From NCBI GenBank assembly GCA_934130405.1, contig CAKOXX010000019.1:1-22848 (forward strand): a stretch of 22,848 nt of DNA, in the 5' to 3' direction. Made by a program: the position numbers and the translations under genes. Source of the stretch: an uncultured Bacilli bacterium (GTDB lineage Bacteria > Bacillota_I > Bacilli_A > RF39 > UBA660). Numbering within the stretch: position 1 is the stretch's first letter; the number at the start of each line of letters is the position of its first letter. This document shows positions 14,607 to 21,754 of this stretch, piece by piece. The notes below the pieces were generated by a model that was not told where the DNA came from, ran no database searches, and was given only the letters and a program-made list of their open reading frames with translations.

Positions 14607-15338
14607 AAATATTTCGTGAAAATAAGGCACTTCTTTAATAGTCTTATTTTTCTTTTTTAAGACCTTAAAGTCATATCTTGAACGATTAAGAAATGGAATC
14701 TCATCAGTCTTTCTTTCAAACTCATCTTCACTAACATCATCAAAACTTTTATTAAATACTGTATGATAAAAAGCTAGAAGAAATGTTAATCTATCATAAT
14801 TTTGTTTTACTTTATATGGTGAGTTTCTTAATTCTAAATATTCATATAAGGGAAAAGGAATACCCATTGGTTCCATTTTTTTAATTCCAGCACCATCAAT
14901 ATCAATAAAAGAAAAGTCATTATTTGCTTCATCAACGATAATATTATTATAATTGATATCTCCTAGAACTAATCCTTTATTAGCAAGGTGTATTTCTTCT
15001 AACCCCTCTGAAATATCAATCAGTTTATCTTTAAGTTCACTTATAGAATGATTTTGTTCAAATTTACTTAATGTAATACCTTTTTTTAATTCCATAGTAC
15101 ATCCACAGAAAAAATCATTGTTTATAATTTTTTCTAACGGTTGAGCCATTTTGAAATTAGTAATTTTACTAGTTTCTTCAACGTGCATTTCTCTTATGAT
15201 TAAATCATACATATTAAAATTTTTATAAAGCTTATAGACCTTTTTATCATCATGATACACAACGCTTTCTTGAGTTTCAATATCTTCAAATTTTTTTAAA
15301 GTTTCAAAATTTATGCTAGTAAGTTCAATCTCTTTCAC
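14598..15338 (-). CDS. Protein-kinase-fold protein (atypical kinase or pseudokinase)
   Basis: 246 residues with a kinase-like layout. KKVYKLYKN (32-40) is in the place of the ATP-binding lysine strand (Lys36), with Glu50 as candidate helix-C partner. GLEEIHLANKGLVLGDINYNNIIVD (112-136) is the catalytic loop with Asp127 and Asn132, and FIDIDGAG (144-151) corresponds to the metal-binding D-F-G motif. The His/Tyr usually before G-D-I is Leu here (LVLGDI). There is no transmembrane or PASTA region, unlike PrkC, so it is cytosolic. The start is GTG at 15338 with AAGGGG before it. It ends 9 bases inside the hydrolase gene, tail to tail. The substrate is unknown: protein, or small molecule as in aminoglycoside-kinase-like enzymes. 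Confidence 0.72.
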   Translation of the reverse strand: MKEIELTSINFETLKKFEDIETQESVVYHDDKKVYKLYKNFNMYDLIIREMHVEETSKITNFKMAQPLEKIINNDFFCGCTMELKKGITLSKFEQNHSISELKDKLIDISEGLEEIHLANKGLVLGDINYNNIIVDEANNDFSFIDIDGAGIKKMEPMGIPFPLYEYLELRNSPYKVKQNYDRLTFLLAFYHTVFNKSFDDVSEDEFERKTDEIPFLNRSRYDFKVLKKKNKTIKEVPYFHEIFSK

Positions 15339-15362
15339 AATACCAACCCCTTAATTTGTCAT

Positions 15363-15371
15363 ATTATATCA
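15363..15371 (-). promoter_or_regulatory. Extended -10 promoter of the kinase-like gene
   Basis: On the minus strand the string TGATATAAT is a perfect extended -10 (TG-n-TATAAT). No good -35 is visible. It lies 25 bases upstream of the GTG start. Confidence 0.5.
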
Positions 15372-15381
15372 TACTTTTCCC

Positions 15382-15417
15382 AAAAAAGAAAGATAAGGTT
15401 TGCTAAAACATCTTATC
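15382..15417 (-). terminator. Terminator of the der-spoVIF transcript
   Basis: Minus-strand stem GATAAG/CTTATC (15417-15412 with 15397-15392) plus an inner GTTT/AAAC, followed by TTTCTTTTTT on the minus strand. The stop codon of the spoVIF-like gene (15403-15405) lies inside it. Confidence 0.7.
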
Positions 15418-15642
15418 AACGTTTTCAGGAACCTTATCTTTTATGATAGTATTAATAATTTTTTCCTTTTTTTCTTTTGAAATATTCTTTCCAGTCATTG
15501 CTGCAATTTCATCAACAACTTCTCCCAAAGTTTTTTCATCTTTCATATTACCATCTTGTAATTTATTAGCAAGAGACAAGATTGTATCTTTACTTACATT
15601 AGTCTTTTTTTCTACTCGTTTAAAAAAACTATCTCCAAACAT
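15403..15642 (-). CDS. spoVIF: Stage VI sporulation protein F-like (SpoVIF family)
   Basis: 79 residues. Begins MFGDSFFKRVEKKTNVSKDTILSLANKL, continues with DGNMKDEKTLGEVVDEIAAMTGKNIS and ends with KEKKEKIINTIIKDKVPENVDKMF. Length, the K-K-T-N-V start, the L-A-N-x-L and N-x-K-D-E segments and the S-K-E-x-E-x-K-I block fit the SpoVIF family, small soluble proteins needed for late spore coat assembly in Bacillus. No membrane segment. AGGAGG lies 8 bases before the ATG, partly inside an inverted repeat. It is the last gene after der and a SHOCT-like gene. Assigned from memory of the family pattern, not by search. Confidence 0.75.
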   Translation of the reverse strand: MFGDSFFKRVEKKTNVSKDTILSLANKLQDGNMKDEKTLGEVVDEIAAMTGKNISKEKKEKIINTIIKDKVPENVDKMF

Positions 15643-15644
15643 TT

Positions 15645-15692
15645 ATAGAACCTCCTAGTTCATTATATGAAAGTCCTAAGATTAGGTTCTAT
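15645..15692 (-). promoter_or_regulatory. Inverted repeat touching the spoVIF ribosome-binding site, with sporulation-like -10 box inside
   Basis: Perfect 9-bp arms ATAGAACCT (15645-15653) and AGGTTCTAT (15684-15692) enclose 30 bases. In the minus-strand RNA the 3' arm covers half of the AGGAGG ribosome-binding site and the 5' arm covers the stop codon of the upstream SHOCT-like gene. Between them CATATAAT (15669-15662, minus) resembles sigma-E/sigma-K -10 boxes. It could be a translational control hairpin or a nested promoter. Confidence 0.4.
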
Positions 15693-15937
15693 CTATTTCT
15701 AGCAATCTTTTTTACTTGATTATTAAATTCTTCCATTGAAATTAATCCTTTATCTAGTCTATCTTGAAGCATAGCTAGTGATTTTTCATACATCTTTTCA
15801 CTATCTAGTGGATTAGCATATCGATAACTGGCTAAATTGTTAGTAAAAACATTTCTCTTTTCCTCTTTATGTAAATCAGAAAAGTTTGTTTTTTCAAATT
15901 TCTTATTATTAAAAGAATTATTTCCGCCGATTATCAT
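15689..15937 (-). CDS. Small protein with C-terminal SHOCT-like motif, 82 residues
   Basis: The first 45 residues are polar, Asn/Lys-rich and probably disordered (MIIGGNNSFNNKKFEKTN). The last 30, SLAMLQDRLDKGLISMEEFNNQVKKIARNR, match the SHOCT (short C-terminal) pattern L-x-x-L-x-x-G-x-I-S-x-E-E-F. SHOCT modules usually act as an oligomerisation or regulatory tail on other proteins. Here it is nearly alone. The ATG overlaps the der stop codon (ATGA), so translation is coupled to der. Role unknown; real-gene confidence is good because of the coupling and motif. Confidence 0.7.
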   Translation of the reverse strand: MIIGGNNSFNNKKFEKTNFSDLHKEEKRNVFTNNLASYRYANPLDSEKMYEKSLAMLQDRLDKGLISMEEFNNQVKKIARNR

Positions 15938-17244
15938 AGGTCGTCCCCATTTCTATTTTTGAATTGTAAAACGATAGGTGTCCCTTCTAAATCAAAGTTT
16001 TCTCGTAGTTGATTTTCTAAATATCGTTCATATGAGAAATGAACAAGTCCTTTATTATTAACTCTAAAAGTAAATTTTGGTGGTTTAGTACCAGTTTGAC
16101 TAACAAAATAAATCTTTAATCTTTTAGCTTTATAACTAGGAGCAGGATTTCTATCATAAGCATCTCTAATGACATCATTTAATACACTAGTTTTAATTTC
16201 ACGATTGATATTTTCTTTAACTTTTAATACTTCTGGCATTAAAGTAGAAATTCTTTTCTTTGTAAGAGCCGATAAGAAAACGATAGGGGCATAAGTAATG
16301 AACTGGAATTCACTTCTTACTAATTTTTTATAATCATTGATATTTCCATCTTTGACAGTATCCCATTTATTAACAACAATAATTATTCCTTTACCTTTTT
16401 CTAAAGCGTAAGAAGCAATGTGCTTATCATGTTCTTTAATTCCTTCTTCGGCATTAATAACTAAAAGACATAAATCACTTCTATCAATAGCACGCATACT
16501 TCTAACAAGACTATACTTTTCAATACTTTCAAAAACTTTACCCTTTTTCCGCATACCAGCAGTATCAATTAAAACATATTCTTCACCATGATATTTTAAA
16601 ACTGTATCGATTGAATCTCTTGTAGTACCAGCTACATTAGATACAACAACACGTTCTTCATTTAATAAAGCATTGATTAAACTACTTTTTCCAACATTTG
16701 GTCTACCAATAACACAGAATTTCAAACGTTCATCAGGAATTTCTTCCTCTTCAACTATATCTTTTGTAATTTCATCAAGTAATTCATAGTAACCAGTATT
16801 GTGAATAGCACTAATAGGTAAATAAGTATCAAATCCTAGCTCATAAAAGTCATAAAGATTATCTTTTGCTTCCTTTGTATCAATCTTATTAATAGCAACA
16901 ATAACTTTCTTACCACTTCTTCTTAGAATATCTCTAATAACTAAGTCATCTTTAGTAAGACCAAGTTTTCCATCAACGACAAATAAAATAACTGAAGCTT
17001 CACTAATGGCAAACTCTGCTTGAATTCTTATTTCCTTTTGAAAGTTTTCCTTCTCATCTTCAATACCACCAGTATCTATTATCGTGAAATTCTTATTATT
17101 CCAATTAACATCTTGATAAAGTCTATCTCTTGTCACACCAGCAATATCTTCAATAATAGCAATTTTTCCACCAGCAATTTTATTGAATAAAGTACTTTTT
17201 CCAACGTTAGGATGACCGATAATTGCTACAATATTCTTCTTCAT
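15934..17244 (-). CDS. der: Ribosome-associated GTPase Der (EngA)
   Basis: Essential double GTPase for 50S ribosomal subunit maturation. It has 436 residues from ATG 17244, the standard length. The frame runs 19 residues further upstream to 17301, but the strong AGAGGTGG 6 bases before 17244 and the family start MKKNIVAIIGHPNVGKS make 17244 the start. First G domain: GHPNVGKS (10-17), DTGG, NKID (119-122). Second: GRPNVGKS (180-187), DTAG, NKWD. The C-terminal KH-like domain ends with the SYERYLENQLRENF and GTPIVLQFKNR typical of Der. A small gene overlaps its stop. Confidence 0.98.
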   Translation of the reverse strand: MKKNIVAIIGHPNVGKSTLFNKIAGGKIAIIEDIAGVTRDRLYQDVNWNNKNFTIIDTGGIEDEKENFQKEIRIQAEFAISEASVILFVVDGKLGLTKDDLVIRDILRRSGKKVIVAINKIDTKEAKDNLYDFYELGFDTYLPISAIHNTGYYELLDEITKDIVEEEEIPDERLKFCVIGRPNVGKSSLINALLNEERVVVSNVAGTTRDSIDTVLKYHGEEYVLIDTAGMRKKGKVFESIEKYSLVRSMRAIDRSDLCLLVINAEEGIKEHDKHIASYALEKGKGIIIVVNKWDTVKDGNINDYKKLVRSEFQFITYAPIVFLSALTKKRISTLMPEVLKVKENINREIKTSVLNDVIRDAYDRNPAPSYKAKRLKIYFVSQTGTKPPKFTFRVNNKGLVHFSYERYLENQLRENFDLEGTPIVLQFKNRNGDDL

Positions 17245-17272
17245 ATATGTCCACCTCTTTTTCATATAACCT

Positions 17273-17301
17273 ATTTTAATTCGAAATGCTGTTAAAATCA
17301 A
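17273..17301 (-). promoter_or_regulatory. Sigma-A promoter of der
   Basis: On the minus strand TTGATT (17301-17296) and TAAAAT (17278-17273) are 17 bases apart. It starts immediately after the T tract of the upstream regulator's terminator, so der has its own promoter. Confidence 0.6.
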
Positions 17302-17302
17302 T

Positions 17303-17325
17303 AAAAAAAGACATTAGCTGTCTTT
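17303..17325 (-). terminator. Terminator embedded at the end of the small regulator gene
   Basis: On the minus strand AAAGACA (17325-17319) pairs with TGTCTTT (17313-17307) around a 5-base loop that contains the TAA stop (17316-17314), and runs into TTTTTTT to 17303. Confidence 0.85.
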
Positions 17326-17559
17326 CCTAAATTCTACAATGTCAGAAACATTACAATTTAAATAATTGCAAAGTCTTGCTAAAACATAAATATCAATTCT
17401 CACAATTTCTCCAGTCGTTAATCTCTTAATAACTTTAAAATCAGTACCTGTATCATTGATTAATTTACTTTTAGATATACCTTTATCAATTAATAATTGT
17501 TCTAATTTAAAGATGTAAGTTCCACCTTCAACTTCTATTTTTATATGTTTCTTTTCCAT
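17314..17559 (-). CDS. Small Cro/CI-type helix-turn-helix regulator
   Basis: 81 residues. KLEQLLIDKGISKSKLINDTGTDFKVIKRLTTGEIVRIDIYVLARLCNYLNCNVSDIVEF (18-77) is a complete HTH of the compact Cro/CI (HTH_26) type, where residues around ISKSKLINDTGTDFKVIKRL form the helix-turn-helix and NCNVSDIVEF is the usual closing segment. It has no effector domain. It diverges from the LiaF-like/DUF975 operon, and a dyad (ACTAGT twice) lies in the shared intergenic space, suggesting autoregulation or control of that operon. Target and signal are inference. Confidence 0.88.
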   Translation of the reverse strand: MEKKHIKIEVEGGTYIFKLEQLLIDKGISKSKLINDTGTDFKVIKRLTTGEIVRIDIYVLARLCNYLNCNVSDIVEFRKDS

Positions 17560-17599
17560 CTTGAATACACTCGCCCTCTCGTATTAATTTTAACAAGCA

Positions 17600-17617
17600 A
17601 CTAGTTAATTGACTAGT
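17600..17617. promoter_or_regulatory. Candidate operator dyad between the HTH gene and the envelope operon
   Basis: ACTAGT (17600-17605) is repeated at 17612-17617 with 6 bases between, making an 18-base symmetric element. The centres are 12 bases apart, just over one helical turn. It lies 41 bases upstream of the HTH start and about 60 bases upstream of the plus-strand -10 box. Binding by the adjacent regulator is inferred. Confidence 0.4.
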
Positions 17618-17652
17618 GGTTATATAACTATCTTTGGCAGAGATAAATTATT

Positions 17653-17682
17653 TATACATTTAATTTTCCCTAGTTTTATAAT
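17653..17682 (+). promoter_or_regulatory. Sigma-A promoter of the LiaF-like/DUF975 operon
   Basis: TATACA (17653-17658) and TATAAT (17677-17682) are 18 bases apart. GGAAGGAG follows at about 17697, giving a 20-30 base leader. Confidence 0.55.
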
Positions 17683-17709
17683 ATAATAAAAGTAGGAAGG
17701 AGAAAGAAA

Positions 17710-18360
17710 ATGATAGTAGGAGTTATTATTCTATTAATAGGAATATACTGTTTAATTGGAATTTTTAATCCCAGTTTTCAACTAGACTTTGAAATTGTTT
17801 GGCCTTTAGTTCTAATAGCAATTTCTATCTACTATATAATAAAGGAAGAAAAGCTAGATTTTACGAAATTATTGATGTTATTTATCGGTTTATGGTTTTT
17901 ACTAGAAAATACTAATCTTATAACTTCACCTTATGATAGAGCTTTTTGGCCATTAATCTTAGTCATTACTGGTGGCTATATTATCTTTGGTAGTTTAAAT
18001 CATAACCCTAAAACACCTAAACAAAAATATAGTAAAAATTCTAAGAATTATTTTGGAATATTCAGTGAAGTAGAAGATAAAATTAAAACAAAAAACTTCA
18101 AAGGAGCTGATGTTTATTGTATTTTTGGAGGAGCAGAACTAGACTTAACAGAATTAGAATTAAAAAGTGCTGCTGTTCTTAATGTATATTGTATCTTCGG
18201 AGGAGCAACAATTAGAGTAGCTGATAAGTATAATATTGTCTACAATTCTACAGCAATTTTAGGAGGAAATGAAAATAAAGCTACCACTTCAAATGATGAA
18301 GATAGAAATAATCTAATTATCAATTGTATTTCATTTTGTGGTGGAACGGAGATTAAATAA
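17710..18360 (+). CDS. LiaF-like membrane protein (envelope stress family)
   Basis: 216 residues. Four hydrophobic helices (about 1-20, 28-45, 50-66 and 74-92) with the WPLVLIAISI and WPLILVITGGYI pair typical of the LiaI/LiaF membrane region, then a soluble C-terminal domain with repeated VYCIFGGAELDL and VYCIFGGATIRV units, the beta-helical 'cell wall-active antibiotics response' domain of LiaF. In Bacillus LiaF restrains the LiaSR system; no histidine kinase or response regulator is next to this gene, so it may serve another sensor or act independently. AAGGAG precedes the ATG. The next gene starts 2 bases after its stop. Confidence 0.85.
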   Translation: MIVGVIILLIGIYCLIGIFNPSFQLDFEIVWPLVLIAISIYYIIKEEKLDFTKLLMLFIGLWFLLENTNLITSPYDRAFWPLILVITGGYIIFGSLNHNPKTPKQKYSKNSKNYFGIFSEVEDKIKTKNFKGADVYCIFGGAELDLTELELKSAAVLNVYCIFGGATIRVADKYNIVYNSTAILGGNENKATTSNDEDRNNLIINCISFCGGTEIK

Positions 18361-18362
18361 TT

Positions 18363-18974
18363 ATGAATAGAATAGAAATCAAAGAGGAAGCTAAACAATT
18401 AACTTCTAAGTATTTTGTCCAATTCTGGAAAAGTTCTTTAATAATTTTTGCTTCAAGCTTAGTATTAACAGCAATATTGGGTAGCTTATTTGGCGGGCCT
18501 TTAGCCTTTGTTGTCCAAATGTTACTTTTGCCATTACATATAGGTTACATAGGTTATACTTTAAAACTAGCAAGAGGAGAAGAAGTAACTATTACTGATA
18601 TTTTTCAAAGTTATAAAAATATTGGTCTAATCTTTTTAACTGCTGTTATTGGTTATGTAACTGTTATATGTGGGTATTTCTTATTAATAATTCCAGGAAT
18701 AATCTTAACTTATAGTTATGTAATGGTTGGTTACTTACTAGCAGAAACTAAAGATAATAATACAGCAAATGCTACTAACATACTAAGAAAAAGTAAAGAA
18801 ATGATGTATGGTTATAAACTTGACTATTTTATTTTTCAATTAAGCTTTATTGGCTGGCAAATCCTGGGTGCAATAACTTTTGGAATAGCTTATATCTACG
18901 TAATACCATACTTTACTTTTGCGAATATAGTTTATTATGAAAAGTTGAAAGAATTAAGAGAAACTTCAAATTAA
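18363..18974 (+). CDS. DUF975-family integral membrane protein
   Basis: 203 residues with about five membrane segments: 24-44, 46-70, 90-115, a short one near 118-130 and a last pair around 155-190. The sequence FIGWQILGAITFGIAYIYVIPY (about 160-181) is the DUF975 hallmark, and MNRIEIKEEAKQLTSKYFVQFW is the usual opening. Function is unknown in the family; members are often near envelope and stress genes. It lies 2 bases after the LiaF-like gene, with which it is co-transcribed, and its stop is inside the operon terminator. Confidence 0.88.
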   Translation: MNRIEIKEEAKQLTSKYFVQFWKSSLIIFASSLVLTAILGSLFGGPLAFVVQMLLLPLHIGYIGYTLKLARGEEVTITDIFQSYKNIGLIFLTAVIGYVTVICGYFLLIIPGIILTYSYVMVGYLLAETKDNNTANATNILRKSKEMMYGYKLDYFIFQLSFIGWQILGAITFGIAYIYVIPYFTFANIVYYEKLKELRETSN

Positions 18975-18993
18975 AGAAGTTTTTCTTTTTTTC
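18959..18993 (+). terminator. Terminator of the LiaF-like/DUF975 operon, overlapping the stop codon
   Basis: AAACTTC (18961-18967) pairs with GAAGTTT (18976-18982), extended by weaker outer pairs, followed by a T-rich tract to 18992. The TAA (18972-18974) is in the loop. Confidence 0.8.
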
Positions 18994-18999
18994 TAATTA

Positions 19000-19008
19000 T
19001 GATAGAAT
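19000..19008 (+). promoter_or_regulatory. Extended -10 promoter of the gpsA operon
   Basis: TGATAGAAT (19000-19008) is an extended -10 box with no good -35. GGGAGG at 19022-19027 then serves the gpsA start at 19033. Confidence 0.45.
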
Positions 19009-19032
19009 AGTAGAAACGAATGGGAGGCAAAT

Positions 19033-19947
19033 ATGAAAATATCTGTTTTAGGAAGTGGAGCTTTTGGATTAGCTATTGCTTCCTTATTATCAAAAAATAA
19101 AAATAACAATATAATAGTATGGACATCATTTAAAGAAGAATATGATGAACTTGTTAAATATCATACACATAAGCGAATATTTAATGATTATTCATTTAAA
19201 GATTTAAACTTTTCAATGAATTTAGAAGAAACTATTAATGATGCACAAGTGGTTATATTAGCAGTATCATCTAATGCTATTAGAGAAGTCCTTAATAAGA
19301 CGAAGAAATTGTTAAATAATCAGATACTTATTTTTGTATCAAAAGGTTTAGAAGAAAATACATTAAAACGTTCTAGTGAAATAGCTAAAGATTTGGAAAT
19401 TAATAATCGTTATGCAGTTTTAGCAGGACCTACTTTTGCTAAAGATATGTTAAATGATATACCTTTAGGTTTTACATTAGCTACTGAAAGTAAAGAAGTA
19501 GTAGAAGTAGCAGAGAAAATGTTTGCTAATACTAAAGTCAATTTAGAAGTAAGTAATGATATAGTAGGGGTTGAGTATGCTGGTTGTGTTAAGAATGTCT
19601 TAGCAATTATTGCTGGTTATTTTTATGCAAAAGAAAAAGCTAGTTCGGCAAGAGCAATGTTTTTTACTAAAATAGCAAAAGAAGAAGCAAACTTATTAGC
19701 AGTATTAGGGGGAAGTAGTAAAACCTTATATACCTATGCTGGTCTTGGTGATTTATTATTAACAGCTACTAGTAATGAGAGTAGAAACTTTTCTTATGGT
19801 GAAGCACTTGCTAATAATTTGATTACTGATAAATCAACTACAGTGGAGGGTAAAAAGACTTATAAGTCATTATTAACCTTAATTCCTAAAGAAAGATTAA
19901 CTGATTCTTTATTAGTAACTTATGCTTATCTTTTTGAGGAAAATTAA
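19033..19947 (+). CDS. gpsA: Glycerol-3-phosphate dehydrogenase [NAD(P)+]
   Basis: Reduces dihydroxyacetone phosphate to sn-glycerol 3-phosphate, the backbone for phospholipid synthesis; cytoplasmic. 304 residues, about 30 shorter than typical GpsA. Rossmann loop GSGAFG (7-12), FVSKGLEENT with Lys104, LAGPTFAKDM (130-139), EYAGCVKNVLAI with catalytic Lys187, and AGLGDLLLTATSNESRN (236-252) with Asp240 and the substrate-binding Arg251-Asn252. The C-terminal helix region is trimmed but no catalytic element is missing. It heads an operon with membrane-protein genes, the next one 5 bases away. In Bacillus gpsA sits next to der and near spoIVA; all three are in this window, separated. Confidence 0.96.
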   Translation: MKISVLGSGAFGLAIASLLSKNKNNNIIVWTSFKEEYDELVKYHTHKRIFNDYSFKDLNFSMNLEETINDAQVVILAVSSNAIREVLNKTKKLLNNQILIFVSKGLEENTLKRSSEIAKDLEINNRYAVLAGPTFAKDMLNDIPLGFTLATESKEVVEVAEKMFANTKVNLEVSNDIVGVEYAGCVKNVLAIIAGYFYAKEKASSARAMFFTKIAKEEANLLAVLGGSSKTLYTYAGLGDLLLTATSNESRNFSYGEALANNLITDKSTTVEGKKTYKSLLTLIPKERLTDSLLVTYAYLFEEN

Positions 19948-19952
19948 AGACA

Positions 19953-21092
19953 ATGGCAGTATATTTAGAACCAATAAAAACGGCACTTATCATTTTTCCA
20001 ATAATAGCATTTCTTATTACTCTACCTTATCTAATAATAGAATATCATAAATATGGTTCAGTACAACTTTTAAGAAGTATCATCATCTATACTTTTGTTC
20101 TTTATCTCTTAGCAGCTTTTTTCTTAGTTATATTACCATTACCATCAAGAGAAAAAGTTTTAGCAATGCCTACTAAGGTGCCACAATTAGTACCATTTAC
20201 ATTTATTAAAGATATAATAGCTACTACACATTTATCGTTCAAAAATCCTAGCACTTACTTAGCATTTTTGAAGTCACCAACTGTTTATACCGTAATATTT
20301 AACTTATTTTTATTGTTTCCTTTTGGTGTTTACTTACATTATTACTTTGAAAAGAAATGGTATCAAGTCTTAATTTTATCCTTTTGCTTAAGTCTTTTCT
20401 TTGAAATAACACAACTAACTGGTATCTATTTTATTTATCCAAAAGCTTATCGCTTATTTGATGTTGATGACTTAATGATTAATACATTAGGAGGAATGCT
20501 TGGTTTTCTAATGACTAAACCGTTAACAGTCTTTTTACCTTCAAGAAGTGAGTTAGACCAAAAGTCTTACAATAGAGGAACTTCTATTTCTATTTATAGA
20601 AGAGGAATTGCTTTGTTTATTGATTTATTTATAGTCTTTTGTTTAGCAACACCTCTATCAATTGTATTAACAGGAAAATTTTCTTTTTCCTTTCTTTATA
20701 CTAGTTTCTTATTGTTGTATGAAATTATTATTCCTTTAATTTATAATGGTAAAACTATTGGAAAAAAGTTAGTCAGTATGAAGCTTCAAATTGAAGATGG
20801 TAAGAAATTCTTTACTTTAAGACTTATAATAAGACAATTGCTACTTTATCTATTTATCTTAAAAATTCCTACTTATATAAGTTATCTTTCAAAAATAACT
20901 ACTACTAATTTAGTTCTTTCTTTCTTAATTCTTTTTATTAGAGTCTTATTTTTCTTTTACTATCTTTACTTCTTATATGAAATATTTTTAAACTTATTAG
21001 GAAAAAGAAAAGATTTTAATTATGAAAGAATTACAGCTATTAAAAATTCTAGTATGATTTATTTGCAAGATAAACAAAATGTGTTAGAATAA
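19953..21092 (+). CDS. VanZ-like / RDD-domain fusion membrane protein
   Basis: 379 residues. The N-terminal half (about 1-190) is VanZ-like, with helices around 12-30, 40-64, 100-115 and 125-150, and the family pattern NLFLLFPFGVYLHYY, then SLFFEITQL and FDVDDLMINTLGGMLGF. The C-terminal half (about 205-345) is an RDD domain with RRGIALFIDLFIVFCL and GKTIGKKLVSMKLQ. VanZ relatives affect resistance to teicoplanin or lipoglycopeptides in some species and RDD proteins include transporters, so an envelope role is a reasonable inference. No strong ribosome-binding site is seen close to the start, so it may depend on coupling to gpsA 5 bases upstream. Confidence 0.88.
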   Translation: MAVYLEPIKTALIIFPIIAFLITLPYLIIEYHKYGSVQLLRSIIIYTFVLYLLAAFFLVILPLPSREKVLAMPTKVPQLVPFTFIKDIIATTHLSFKNPSTYLAFLKSPTVYTVIFNLFLLFPFGVYLHYYFEKKWYQVLILSFCLSLFFEITQLTGIYFIYPKAYRLFDVDDLMINTLGGMLGFLMTKPLTVFLPSRSELDQKSYNRGTSISIYRRGIALFIDLFIVFCLATPLSIVLTGKFSFSFLYTSFLLLYEIIIPLIYNGKTIGKKLVSMKLQIEDGKKFFTLRLIIRQLLLYLFILKIPTYISYLSKITTTNLVLSFLILFIRVLFFFYYLYFLYEIFLNLLGKRKDFNYERITAIKNSSMIYLQDKQNVLE

Positions 21093-21109
21093 TATCGAGG
21101 AGGTAGGAG

Positions 21110-21754
21110 ATGAAAATAGAAGTTAAAAAAACTATTTGGCCTTCATTAATTAGTTCTGCTGTAATTTTAGTTTTAGGTTTATTACTATTTTTTAAATCAT
21201 CAGCTACACTAATGGGAATTTCTTATGTTTTAGGCGGAATAATTATTGCAATAGGTGTTTTAGCTATAATAAAATTTATTTCTAATGACCATAGTGATGT
21301 TTCTAATCAGTTAAATATTATTTATGGAATAATTTGTATAATTAGTGGAATATTTTTCATTGAAAAACCAGAAATAATAGGGAGCATTATTCCATTAGTT
21401 ATGGGAGTAGGAATAATAATAAGTAGTTCATTAAAAATTCAACAATCATTTAATTTTAAGAATATGAATAGTAGTTACTTTTTTTGGTCATTTTTAACAG
21501 CTTTATTGAGCTTAATTTGTGGAGTGATTTTATTATTTAATCCATTTAAAGGAGCTGTTCTTATTACTAGAATTATTGGTATCTTTTTAGTTATCTATGC
21601 TGCTTTAGATATTTGTAATGCTATTATTTTCCAAAAGGGAAGTAGTCTTTCTGTAAAAGTTCAAACAGATACTAAACAAAAGTCTAAAAGAGATAAAAAA
21701 ACTAAAGATGCTAAGATAATTAGAGAAGTAAAGAAAGAGGAGGATAGCGAGTGA
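21110..21754 (+). CDS. DUF308 (HdeD-like) membrane protein
   Basis: 214 residues with six helices in three hairpin pairs (about 10-30, 34-55; 68-84, 88-105; 122-142, 147-168). Repeats such as LVLGLLLFFKS, IISGIFFIEKPE and LICGVILLFNPF are the internal repeats typical of DUF308/HdeD proteins. A lysine-rich cytoplasmic tail (about 175-214, KQKSKRDKKTKDAK) follows. GAGGAGGTAGGAG gives a very strong ribosome-binding site. The family's function is not established apart from HdeD in enterobacterial acid stress. The TGA stop overlaps the next ATG (TGATG). Confidence 0.85.
   Translation: MKIEVKKTIWPSLISSAVILVLGLLLFFKSSATLMGISYVLGGIIIAIGVLAIIKFISNDHSDVSNQLNIIYGIICIISGIFFIEKPEIIGSIIPLVMGVGIIISSSLKIQQSFNFKNMNSSYFFWSFLTALLSLICGVILLFNPFKGAVLITRIIGIFLVIYAALDICNAIIFQKGSSLSVKVQTDTKQKSKRDKKTKDAKIIREVKKEEDSE

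Noticed and set aside
15443..15658. 71-residue plus-strand frame opposite the spoVIF-like gene
   Set aside because: Hydrophobic composition is a by-product of the charged sense protein; no ribosome-binding site, and the sense gene fits a known family.
17245..17301. 19-residue N-terminal extension of Der
   Set aside because: The strong AGAGGTGG before 17244 and the family start MKKNIVAIIG argue for the later start; the promoter -10 box lies inside the extension.
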